Position numbers and translations under genes: made by a program. From positions 1 to 51,351 of the forward strand of contig CALUUA010000016.1 of NCBI GenBank assembly GCA_944323845.1: a stretch of 51,351 nt of DNA, in the 5' to 3' direction. The DNA is from an uncultured Bacteroidales bacterium. GTDB taxonomy: Bacteria; Bacteroidota; Bacteroidia; Bacteroidales; UBA932. The notes beneath the pieces were generated by a model. That model was not told the origin of the DNA, made no database searches, and was given only the letters and a program-made list of their open reading frames with translations. Positions 1 through 7,793 of this stretch are shown in pieces. How positions within the stretch are numbered: the first letter of the stretch is position 1; each line of letters starts with the position of its first letter.

Positions 1-254
1 CGTCGTCTCCTGCGCAGTTCGTGGTAACTTCCTGCGCAGCCTGCTGAATCCGGTCTGGTGCCCGCAGGCTGCCGTCGTCTCCGGCGCAGTTCGTGGTAAC
101 TTCCGGCGCAGTTCGTGGTAACTTCCTGCGCAGCCTAGCGTCGTCTCCTGCGCAGTTCGTGGTAACTTCCTGCGCAGCCTGGCGTCGTCTCCTGCGCAGT
201 TCGTGGTAACTTCCTGCGCAGCCTGCTGAATCCGGTCTGGTGCCCGCAGGCTGC
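1..254. repeat. Mosaic direct repeat with an exact 72-base copy at each end
   Basis: Positions 1-72 and 183-254 are identical. Between them are two shorter, partial versions (73-138 and 139-182) that share the modules CGTCGTCTCCTGCGCAG and TTCGTGGTAACTTCC. The full unit also carries a 9-base inverted repeat, GCAGCCTGC with GCAGGCTGC, around a 19-base loop, so it could fold as a hairpin. Neither strand has a stable reading frame that looks like a protein family. The array starts at or before the left window edge, so its full length is unknown. Confidence 0.85.
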
Positions 255-360
255 CGTCGCTCGCACAAGAGTACAACCCCTGCCGGGGTCAATCGTGCTC
301 GCTTTTCCGCCAGCCTGCTCACCGCCGGGAGAAGAGGAATGTGGCAAGGCGAGATAAGCA

Positions 361-447
361 CATTTGCTGCATTTGCTGCATTTGCTGTATTTGTTGTATT
401 TGCCGCATTTATTGCATTTCCCGCATTTGCCGCATTTATTGCATTTT
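361..447. repeat. 9-base microsatellite (CATTTGCTG-type units)
   Basis: Nine consecutive 9-base units (361-441) vary around CATTTGCTG, CATTTGCCG and CATTTATTG, with a partial tenth unit to 447. Because 9 is a multiple of 3, every frame stays open. This explains the Cys- or Phe-rich translations seen here on both strands; I do not take them as genes. The tract lies directly against the first hairpin of the next array. Confidence 0.85.
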
Positions 448-450
448 ACC

Positions 451-1060
451 GGACCTGGCGCATTTCCAATGCAATTTGCTCCAGGTCCGTAATTTTTCCT
501 CGGGACTAGCATCATTTTGCGCATGAAATGCACCTAGTCCGTGATGTTTCCTCGGGACTAGTATCATTTTGAACTGAAAATGCACCTAGTCCGTGATGTT
601 TCCTCGGGACTAGTATCATTTTGAACTGAAAATGCACCTAGTCCGTGATATTTCCTCGGGACTAGCATCATTTTGCGCTGAAAGTGCGCCTAGTCCGTGA
701 TGTTTCCACGGGACCTGTGTCGTTTTGGGTATGAAATGCACCTAGTCCGCTTGTTTTCTTCGGGACTAGCATCATTTTGCGCCGAGAATGCGCCTAGTCC
801 GTGATGTTTCCACTGGACTAGTATCATTTTGCGCTGAAAGTGCGCCTAGTCCGTGATGTTTCCACGGGACCTGTGTCGTTTTGGGTATGAAATGCACCTA
901 GTCCGTGATGTTTCCACTGGACCTGTGTCGTTTTGGGTATGAAATGCACCTAGTCCGTGATGTTTCCACTGGACCTGTGTCGTTTTGGGTATGAAATGCA
1001 CCTAGTCCGTGATATTTCTTCGGGACTAGTATCATTTTGCGCCGAGAATGCTTCAGGTCC
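451..1060. repeat. Array of 12 hairpin units with an exact 52-base period
   Basis: Each unit is a 38-base imperfect inverted repeat followed by a 14-base spacer close to GTGATGTTTCCTCG. Hairpins begin at 451, 503, 555, 607, 659, 711, 763, 815, 867, 919, 971 and 1023. The usual outer arms are GGACTAG and CTAGTCC, with an inner CATTTT/AAAATG stem. Unit 1 instead has GGACCTGG pairing with CCAGGTCC. Units 6, 9, 10 and 11 carry a GGACCTG left arm with a CTAGTCC right arm, and unit 12 has a CAGGTCC right arm. The period never drifts over 610 bases. There are no unique spacers, so this is not a CRISPR array. Confidence 0.92.
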
Positions 1061-1277
1061 GGGGGGGGGGGATAGAAGATAGCGTGACGGGTGAAGGAGA
1101 TAGAGTGGAGATTCGGGTGAAAGTAGTCAGAGAGAGGATAATGATGGAGAAAAGGGTGGGGAAGTGTGGTGATTGATGACGGCGGTGCGGGGGATGTGTT
1201 GGTAGGGAAGTAAATTTGGGAAAAGAGTGTGTAATTGGTGTTGTATAATTTCGGAACTACAACTAAATTTATGGGCT
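1061..1277. other. G11 tract and purine-rich gene-free stretch
   Basis: A run of 11 G (1061-1071) directly follows the last hairpin unit. The next 200 bases are strongly purine-rich on the plus strand. I see no credible gene, RNA or clear promoter here. The homopolymer is a likely slippage site and a possible assembly weak point. Confidence 0.6.
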
Positions 1278-1560
1278 GAATTGCGGAAATGGTCGCGGAG
1301 GCGGAACGTATTTGTCGCGGCGCGGACTGAATTGCGGAAATAGTTGCGGAGGCGGAATGTATTTGTCGCGGCGCGGACTGAATTGCGGAAATGGTCGCGG
1401 AGGCGGAACGTATTTGTCGCGGCGCGGACTGAATTGCGGAAATAGTTGCGGAGGCGGACTGTATTTGTCGCGGCGCAGACTGGAGTGACGGAAATAGTTG
1501 CGGAGGCGGAACGTATTTGTCGCGGCGCGGACTGAATTGCGGAAATAGCCGCGGAGGCAG
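1278..1560. repeat. 51-base tandem array with alternating unit types
   Basis: Units start at about 1278, 1329, 1380, 1431, 1482 and 1534, each opening with GAATTGCGGAAAT or a variant. Two versions alternate (TGGTCGCGG and TAGTTGCGG), giving a higher-order period near 102 bases in the first four units. One unit (1482) is 52 bases, which shifts the frame. This argues against a protein being encoded through the whole array, although 51-base units keep frames open elsewhere. Reading the minus strand gives 17-residue repeats rich in Arg, Asn and Phe. I regard these as by-products of the DNA repeat. Confidence 0.85.
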
Positions 1561-1670
1561 GAATGCATTGATTGTCGCGAAAAACGGGATGCGGGAAAAG
1601 TGTCGCAGGAGCCGGGAGCCCGGATGTCATGCAATGCGCATAAAACAGGAAATATATTAAAACAGTAGAT

Positions 1671-4568
1671 ATGAAAAGAATGTCTTTTTTTCTGAAATCC
1701 ATTCAGGAGTCAGCTCCGGTGGCGGTTGCCGGCGGGGCTGCAGCGTATGTCACGGCGACCGATGCCGGAACCAATGATGTGCAGCCGGCGATGGCTGCAA
1801 TCAGCCCTGCGGCCAGCTACGCAGACGACACTGTCCAAAGCCACGTAATCAGCGACGCCCAAGCCTATGCAGCCAGCCGAGTAGAAATACCATCGGCTTC
1901 CGCCCACGCTAACGCAGCCAGCCGCGCCCGCTCCCCAAGACTCGCCGTCAGGACGGCCGGACTCGCTGCTATGGTATGCCTGATGCTTGCATCCGGAATG
2001 CCGGCGGCAGCGGAAACGCACCCATCCGTCTCGGGCGGAATGCCGGCCGGAACAGAAATGCCGGCGGCAGCGGAAACGCACCCATCCGTCTCGGGCGGAA
2101 TGCCGGCGGCAGCTGAAACATGTTCTGCATCACCGGATACAGATGTAATGTTTGCCGGAACAGAAATGCCGGCGGCAGCGGAAACGCACCCATCCGTCTC
2201 GGGCGGAATGCCGGCCGGAACAGAAATGCCGGCGGCAGCGGAAACGCACCCATCCGTCTCGGGCGGAATGCCGGCGGCAGCTGAAACATGTTCTGCATCA
2301 CCGGATACAGATGTAATGTTTGCCGGAACAGAAATGCCGGCGGCAGCTGAAACATGTTCTGCATCACCGGATGCGGATGCAATGCCGATAGGAACCGGAA
2401 TGCCGGCCGCAGCGAAAAAACAGCAGCTGCCGCCATACAAGGACGCCACCCTTTCCATCGACACCAGAGTTACAGACCTGATGTCCCGCATGACATTGCA
2501 GGAAAAAATCGCCCAGCTGAACCAGTACACCCTCGGCCGGAACGACAACGTGAACAACCTTGACGAAGTAGTGACCAACATCCCGGGCGAAACCGGCTCC
2601 CTGATCTACTTCGGCGACGATGCCGAGCTCCGGAACGCTATGCAGAAAAAAGCTGTCGAAGGCACCAGACTCGGAATTCCGATCCTCTTCGGCTTCGATG
2701 TCATACACGGTTTCCGGACAGTATATCCGATCCCGCTGGCACTCGGCGCCACATGGAACCCGGAACTTGCCGGCCAGGCCTGCCGCGTGGCAGCACAGGA
2801 AGCCTATGATGCCGGTATCGACTGGACATTCTCGCCTATGGTCGACATTGCCAGAGACCCGCGCTGGGGCCGTATTGCCGAAGGCTATGGAGAAGACCCG
2901 TACCTGACATCGGTATTCGGCGCAGCTTCCGTGAAGGCATATCAGGGCGACGACCTCTCGCAGCCGTACAACATAGCCGCCTGTCTTAAGCACTATGTCG
3001 GCTACGGCGCATCCGAAGCCGGCCGCGACTACGTACCTACGGAAATCTCCCGCCAGACACTCTGGGATACATATCTTCCTCCGTTCGAAGCCGGCGTCAA
3101 GGCAGGAGCCGCCACCCTCATGAGCTCCTTCAACAACATCAGCGGTACTCCCGGCTCCGCAAACCGCTACACCATGACAGATGTCCTCAAGGAAAAATGG
3201 GGACATGACGGCTTCATCGTGGCAGACTGGAACGCAGTCGTCCAGCTCATAAACCAGGGCATGGCGGAAGACGGGAAGGCCGCAGCCATGTATGCCATCA
3301 ACGCAGGTCTGGACATGGACATGGTCGACAACCTCTACATGCAGCATCTCGAAGACCTCGTGGCTGAAGGCAAGGTCTCCGAAGACCGCATAGATGACGC
3401 CGTGCGCAGGGTCCTGACACTCAAATTCCGCCTCGGTCTCTTCGATAATCCGTACACGGAAGAAAAGCCGGAATCCGAAAGGATACTCCTCCCTCGCAGC
3501 CTCGAAATCGCCGAACAGGCAGCCATCGAATCCATGGTGCTCCTGAAAAACGACTCTGACATCCTCCCGCTCTCCGCTGACTTGAAGATAGCCCTTATCG
3601 GGCCAATGGCGAAAAATCAGGCCGATCTTCTCGGCTCATGGTACGGCCGGGGCCGCGCTGAAGACGTCGTAAGCATATTTGACGGTCTTAAGGAAGTCTT
3701 AGGGACCGAACCCGCATATGCCCAAGGCTGCGACTTCGACTCTGAAATCCCGGGAGGATTCGAGGAAGCGGTGGAAACAGCATCGCAGGCTGACGTGGTA
3801 GTGCTCTGCCTCGGCGAAAAACGCAGCTGGAGCGGCGAAAACGCCTCACGCTCCACTATTGCCCTTCCGGGCATACAGGAAGAGCTCCTGATGACAGTGA
3901 AGGAAACGGGAAAACCGGTGGTGGTGCTTCTCTCGAACGGACGTTCGCTAGACCTTACCCGCATCTCTCCGGCAGCCGATGCCGTCCTTGAGATATGGCA
4001 GCCGGGCGTGATGGCAGGAAAGGCGGTGGCCTCTATCCTTACCGGAGAATCCAATCCGTCGGGCCGCCTGACCGTCACCTTCCCGTACACCACGGGGCAG
4101 ATTCCTATATATTACAACCGTCGCGACAGCGGACGCCGCGGCACTCAGGGCCTCTATCAGGACATCCCGAGCACTCCTATGTACGAATTCGGATACGGTC
4201 TCAGCTACACCGACTATGAATACGGACAGCTCACCGTTTCGGCTGACAGTTTCACTGTCAATGATACCGTCACCGCCAGCATTACCGTGCGCAACGCCGG
4301 TCAGATGGACGGCAAGGAAACCGTCCAATGGTATATCTGCGACCCTTATTCCACTCTCACCCGTCCTGTCAAGGAACTGAAGCACTTCGAAAAGAAGCTC
4401 CTGAAAGCCGGCGAGGAATATACTTTCACCTTTGAAATAGACCCGGCAAAGGATCTTTCTTTCGTGAATGCCGACGGGGAACGCTTCGTCGAAGCCGGAG
4501 ACTATTATATTATAGTCAAGGATAAGAAAGTGAAGATAACCCTGACTGACGGCAAGACTCTGCCGTAG
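1671..4568 (+). CDS. Secreted GH3 beta-glucosidase-like glycoside hydrolase with repeat-expanded N-terminus
   Basis: The catalytic core spans about residues 250-965 and follows the periplasmic BglX plan: GH3 N domain, GH3 C domain, fibronectin III-like end. The nucleophile is the Asp of VADW (about 519), substrate-binding KHY lies in KHYVGYGASE, and the likely acid/base is the Glu of SGENAS (about 723). Retaining beta-glucosidase or related activity on plant or host glycans is inferred; the exact sugar is not readable. At 965 residues it is about 200 longer than BglX. The excess is an N-terminal extension: roughly 90 odd Ala-rich residues, then a signal-peptide-like stretch (RLAVRTAGLAAMVCLMLASG, near 90-109), then repeated MPAAAET segments. 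ATG 1671 is chosen because no other in-frame start would include the hydrophobic stretch with a basic n-region. The GH2 gene follows after 28 bases. Confidence 0.85.
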   Translation: MKRMSFFLKSIQESAPVAVAGGAAAYVTATDAGTNDVQPAMAAISPAASYADDTVQSHVISDAQAYAASRVEIPSASAHANAASRARSPRLAVRTAGLAAMVCLMLASGMPAAAETHPSVSGGMPAGTEMPAAAETHPSVSGGMPAAAETCSASPDTDVMFAGTEMPAAAETHPSVSGGMPAGTEMPAAAETHPSVSGGMPAAAETCSASPDTDVMFAGTEMPAAAETCSASPDADAMPIGTGMPAAAKKQQLPPYKDATLSIDTRVTDLMSRMTLQEKIAQLNQYTLGRNDNVNNLDEVVTNIPGETGSLIYFGDDAELRNAMQKKAVEGTRLGIPILFGFDVIHGFRTVYPIPLALGATWNPELAGQACRVAAQEAYDAGIDWTFSPMVDIARDPRWGRIAEGYGEDPYLTSVFGAASVKAYQGDDLSQPYNIAACLKHYVGYGASEAGRDYVPTEISRQTLWDTYLPPFEAGVKAGAATLMSSFNNISGTPGSANRYTMTDVLKEKWGHDGFIVADWNAVVQLINQGMAEDGKAAAMYAINAGLDMDMVDNLYMQHLEDLVAEGKVSEDRIDDAVRRVLTLKFRLGLFDNPYTEEKPESERILLPRSLEIAEQAAIESMVLLKNDSDILPLSADLKIALIGPMAKNQADLLGSWYGRGRAEDVVSIFDGLKEVLGTEPAYAQGCDFDSEIPGGFEEAVETASQADVVVLCLGEKRSWSGENASRSTIALPGIQEELLMTVKETGKPVVVLLSNGRSLDLTRISPAADAVLEIWQPGVMAGKAVASILTGESNPSGRLTVTFPYTTGQIPIYYNRRDSGRRGTQGLYQDIPSTPMYEFGYGLSYTDYEYGQLTVSADSFTVNDTVTASITVRNAGQMDGKETVQWYICDPYSTLTRPVKELKHFEKKLLKAGEEYTFTFEIDPAKDLSFVNADGERFVEAGDYYIIVKDKKVKITLTDGKTLP
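1998..2399. repeat. Coding tandem repeats in the GH3 gene, including an exact 168-base duplication
   Basis: Copies of ATGCCGGCGGCAGC begin at 1998, 2058, 2100, 2166, 2226, 2268 and 2334, giving steps of 60, 42, 66, 60, 42 and 66, then a final 66 to the degenerate copy at 2400. Positions 1998-2165 and 2166-2333 are therefore two identical 168-base superunits. All steps are multiples of three, so the frame is kept. The encoded modules are ETHPSVSGGMPA(G/A) and ETCSASPDTDVMFAGTEMPAAA-like, each ending in an Ala-x-Ala stretch. Confidence 0.93.
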
Positions 4569-4596
4569 CGGCAAGAATGCACCCGAATATGACGAC

Positions 4597-7197
4597 ATGA
4601 AAAACCAAGACATCCGTATAGAAATGAAGACACGACGAATTACAGGTTCCGGATTATGTAAAATGCAGGGCATCCTGTCGATGCTTTTCCTCTTTGCAGC
4701 CTTCGCGCTTCCGGCTTCGGCGCAGAGAACCGAAATGCTGCTGGAAAAAGGATGGAAATTCTCTCAGGATCCGACAGGCGACGTGACTTCCGTTCAGTTT
4801 GACGATTCAGGCTGGAAGGAGGTGACTGTTCCTCATGACTGGGCGATCACCGGACACTTCGACAGGAACATCGACCTTCAGGAAGTCGCAGTAAAGCAGA
4901 ATCTGGAAACGGAAGTATCGCTGAAGACAGGCAGGACCGGCGGTCTGCCGTATATCGGCAAAGGCTGTTACCGGACCGTTTTCAGTGTGCCTGACGGCAA
5001 GAATGCCGTACTCCTTTTCGACGGAGCCATGAGCGAGGCGAGGGTGTATGTGAACGGAAAGGAAGTATGCTTCTGGCCATACGGCTACAATTCATTCTGG
5101 TGCGATGTCACAGATGCAGCGGAGCCGGGGGACAACCTTCTGGCCGTGACTCTGGAGAACAGGCCGTTTTCTTCCAGATGGTATCCGGGAGCCGGCCTGT
5201 ACAGGAATGTCCGCCTGATTGTCACCGAGCCGGTGCATATTCCGGTCTGGGGAACCTGCATCACTACTCCGCGCGTGGATGAAAAGGAAGCGCAGGTAGA
5301 TATCAGGACCACGATAGCTGCGCCTAAGTCATGTATTCAGGCTTCGCCGGATGCAAAGGTCAGGCTGAAGACCACCGTCTACGCTCCGGACGGAGACGTG
5401 GCTGCCTCATCCGAAACCGAAGTCATCCTCGGGGCCGCCCGGCAGGAAGCGGAGCAGTGTCTCACGGTCCGGGAGCCGGGGCTCTGGTCTCCGGATACCC
5501 CTCTCCTGTACAGAGCCGTGTCGGAAATCTTCGGCGCGGACGGAAACAGACTGGATACATACGAAACGGTATTCGGCATCAGATCCATAGAATATATCCC
5601 GTACAAAGGCTTTTTCCTGAACGGTGTCAGGACCACATTCAAGGGAGTGTGCAACCATCATGACCTCGGCCCGCTCGGGGCTGCGGTAAATGTTTCCGCC
5701 CTGAGACATCAGCTGGAGTTGCTCAAGGACATGGGGTGCAACGCCATCAGAACCACGCACAACATGCCGGCTCCCGAACTTGTGCGTCTGTGCGATGAGA
5801 TGGGCTTCATGATGATGGTGGAGCCGTTCGACGAATGGGATATAGCCAAGTGCGAAAACGGATATCATCGCTTTTTCGACGAATGGGCCGAAAAGGATAT
5901 GGTGAACATGTTGCATAACTTCAGGAACAACCCTTCTGTCGTGATGTGGAGCATCGGAAACGAAGTGCCGAGCCAGTGTTCGCCTTCCGGCTATAAGGTA
6001 GCCTCCTTCCTGCAGGACATCTGCCACAGGGAAGACCCTACCAGACCGGTGACCTGCGGTATGGATCAGGTGGACTGCATCCTTGAAAACGGTTTTGCCG
6101 CGATGATCGACATCCCTGGCATCAACTACAGGACATTCAGGTACCGGGAAGTCTTCGATTCCCTCTCGAAAGGTTTCGTGCTCGGATCCGAGACGGCATC
6201 CACCGTCAGTACCCGCGGAGCCTACAAGCTCCCTGTCATGAAACGTTATGGGGCCAGATATGAAGACCACCAGTGTTCCGCTTATGATCTCGAAGCCTGC
6301 GGCTGGTCGAACATCCCGGATGTGGACCTGGCTCTGGCAGAGGACTGCGACTGGCTGCTTGGACAGTTCGTATGGACAGGCTTCGACTATCTCGGGGAGC
6401 CGAGCCCGTATGATACGGATTCATGGCCGAATCACAGTTCCATGTTCGGAATCATAGATCTGGCGTCCATCCCGAAAGACAGATACTGGCTCTACCGCAG
6501 CGTATGGAACAAGGATGAAAGCACCCTGCATATCCTGCCTCACTGGAACTGGGAAGGCATGGAAGGGAAGAATGTCCCGGTTTTCGTCTACACCAGCTGG
6601 CCGGAAGCCGAACTTTTCGTCAACGGAAAGAGTCAGGGCCGGATGAAGAAAGGCGCAGACGGCTATGCCGTGCCGGTGGACACTGTGGCAGCCTCTTCCT
6701 ATGCATCATGGGCAGGGCAGCTCGGGGATGTGAATGCTCCGGTGGAATCCAGATTCCGCCTGATGTGGCCTGAGGTCATCTATGAGCCGGGCGAAGTGAA
6801 GGTAGTGGCATACGATGCCGACGGCAGGGTCGTGGATGAAAAGACAGTCCGCACGGCGGCGGAGCCGTACAGGATAGTCCTTGAACCTGTCCGTACCGAA
6901 CTGGCTGCCGACGGCAAGGATCTGGCCTATGTCACTGTATCCGTAGCTGACAAGGACGGTAATCCTTGCCCTCTCGATGACCGCCTCGCAGAGTTCGAAG
7001 TGACCGGAGCCGGTACATTCATGGCTTCCGCCAACGGCGATCCGACATCACTCGATCCGTTTCAGGAACCGAGGATGCATCTGTTCAACGGGAAACTTAC
7101 GGTAATCGTCCGTTCTGCAGAGACGGAAGGCGATGCCGTGCTGACCGTTTCTGCTGACGGCTTGAAGCCTGCTTCTGTCAGAATACGGGTGAGGTAG
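4597..7197 (+). CDS. Secreted GH2 beta-galactosidase-like glycoside hydrolase
   Basis: This is an 866-residue family 2 enzyme with the usual order: signal peptide (hydrophobic stretch ending ALPASA, about residues 28-42), sugar-binding jelly roll, Ig-like domain, TIM barrel, DUF4982 domain (from about ILPHWNWEG) and a C-terminal Ig-like domain. The acid/base Glu is in WSIGNEVP (about 456) and the nucleophile Glu in VLGSETAS (about 532); both are intact. Many Bacteroidetes enzymes of this architecture are beta-galactosidases, but the specificity is inferred. ATG 4624 or 4663 could be the true start, giving a shorter leader. It probably shares a transcript with the GH3 gene 28 bases upstream, so both would act on one oligosaccharide in the periplasm. 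No SusC/SusD pair is in view. Confidence 0.88.
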   Translation: MKNQDIRIEMKTRRITGSGLCKMQGILSMLFLFAAFALPASAQRTEMLLEKGWKFSQDPTGDVTSVQFDDSGWKEVTVPHDWAITGHFDRNIDLQEVAVKQNLETEVSLKTGRTGGLPYIGKGCYRTVFSVPDGKNAVLLFDGAMSEARVYVNGKEVCFWPYGYNSFWCDVTDAAEPGDNLLAVTLENRPFSSRWYPGAGLYRNVRLIVTEPVHIPVWGTCITTPRVDEKEAQVDIRTTIAAPKSCIQASPDAKVRLKTTVYAPDGDVAASSETEVILGAARQEAEQCLTVREPGLWSPDTPLLYRAVSEIFGADGNRLDTYETVFGIRSIEYIPYKGFFLNGVRTTFKGVCNHHDLGPLGAAVNVSALRHQLELLKDMGCNAIRTTHNMPAPELVRLCDEMGFMMMVEPFDEWDIAKCENGYHRFFDEWAEKDMVNMLHNFRNNPSVVMWSIGNEVPSQCSPSGYKVASFLQDICHREDPTRPVTCGMDQVDCILENGFAAMIDIPGINYRTFRYREVFDSLSKGFVLGSETASTVSTRGAYKLPVMKRYGARYEDHQCSAYDLEACGWSNIPDVDLALAEDCDWLLGQFVWTGFDYLGEPSPYDTDSWPNHSSMFGIIDLASIPKDRYWLYRSVWNKDESTLHILPHWNWEGMEGKNVPVFVYTSWPEAELFVNGKSQGRMKKGADGYAVPVDTVAASSYASWAGQLGDVNAPVESRFRLMWPEVIYEPGEVKVVAYDADGRVVDEKTVRTAAEPYRIVLEPVRTELAADGKDLAYVTVSVADKDGNPCPLDDRLAEFEVTGAGTFMASANGDPTSLDPFQEPRMHLFNGKLTVIVRSAETEGDAVLTVSADGLKPASVRIRVR

Positions 7198-7238
7198 GCC
7201 GCTTTTCCATTCATTTTTCCGAAAAAATCGGATATGAT

Positions 7239-7269
7239 TTTGAATATTAAAAAAATAAATCTACTTTTG
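7239..7269 (+). promoter_or_regulatory. Bacteroidetes-type promoter of the HU gene
   Basis: TTTG (7239-7242), a 19-base spacer and TACTTTTG (7262-7269) match the TTTG/TAnnTTTG consensus exactly. The start codon is 45 bases downstream. Confidence 0.8.
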
Positions 7270-7313
7270 CACGAATTAGCGGAAATTTTATATTTTAATA
7301 AAAGTTTATAGCA

Positions 7314-7589
7314 ATGACAAAGGCAGAGATTGTAAATGAGGTCGCAAAGGCGACCGGGATTGAGAAAATTACGGTTCAGACTGTAGTCGAAGCGTTTATG
7401 GAAAGCGTAAAGGATTCTTTGGCTAAGGGGAATCCGGTGTACCTTAGAGGTTTCGGCAGCTTCATCATCAAGCACAGGGCAGAGAAGGCAGCCAGAAACA
7501 TCAAGCAGAAGACTACGCTGACTATCCCGGCACATGACATTCCTGCATTCAAACCTGCAAAGGTTTTCATGAATATCGTTAAGAAATAA
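7314..7589 (+). CDS. HU/IHF-family DNA-binding protein
   Basis: At 91 residues it has the normal HU length. The N-terminal helices begin MTKAEIVNEVAKATG, followed by the conserved LRGFGSF turn (about 44-50). The beta-arm is adapted: the usual GRNP tip reads ARNI, common in Bacteroidetes HU proteins. It should be an abundant dimeric, nucleoid-bending protein. It has its own strong promoter and heads a short unit with the basic ribosomal protein and RNase G. Confidence 0.93.
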   Translation: MTKAEIVNEVAKATGIEKITVQTVVEAFMESVKDSLAKGNPVYLRGFGSFIIKHRAEKAARNIKQKTTLTIPAHDIPAFKPAKVFMNIVKK

Positions 7590-7607
7590 ATTTTAAACTT
7601 TTGAATT

Positions 7608-7700
7608 ATGCCAAGCGGTAAGAAAAGAAAAAGACATAAGATGTCGACGCACAAGCGTAAGAAACGCTTGCGTAAGAACAGGCATAAGAAGAGAAAGTAG
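7608..7700 (+). CDS. Tiny basic ribosomal-type protein (AURKAIP1/COX24 domain, bS22/mS38-like)
   Basis: This 30-residue frame begins MPSGKKRKRHKMSTHKRKK and consists almost only of Lys, Arg and His. It matches the short COX24/AURKAIP1 C-terminal domain family, whose members are small-subunit ribosomal proteins (mycobacterial bS22, mitochondrial mS38). A ribosomal role here is inferred from that family. It starts 18 bases after the HU stop and should be cotranscribed. It falls below common gene-calling length limits. Confidence 0.85.
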   Translation: MPSGKKRKRHKMSTHKRKKRLRKNRHKKRK

Positions 7701-7710
7701 TTTCTCTGGT

Positions 7711-7728
7711 CTGCGCCGGCAGGCGCAG
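7711..7728 (+). other. Intergenic hairpin ahead of the RNase G gene
   Basis: CTGCGCC, loop GGCA, GGCGCAG form a perfect 7-base-pair stem. A second, weaker stem, GGTGTC/GGCACC, lies near 7746-7762. No U-run follows either, so they are not classical terminators. They sit in the leader of an RNase gene and could be processing or attenuation sites. Confidence 0.5.
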
Positions 7729-7793
7729 CAGGCCGAACATAAGGCGGTGTCAGGATGGCACCCCTTTGTTGTTTTTATCACGCCAATAGATTG

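Noticed and set aside
135..533. Cys/Lys-rich frame on the minus strand resembling a metal-binding protein
   Set aside because: The regular Lys-Cys pattern comes from the 9-base microsatellite. The frame runs through unrelated repeat families and has no start context.
451..1060. CRISPR array
   Set aside because: The 14-base intervals are nearly identical rather than unique, the repeats are hairpin minisatellites, and no cas gene is present.
1127..1702. 191-residue minus-strand frame with a signal-like N-terminus and 17-residue repeats
   Set aside because: The 51-base array keeps all frames open, the 52-base unit shifts the repeat out of frame part-way, and it overlaps the GH3 start.
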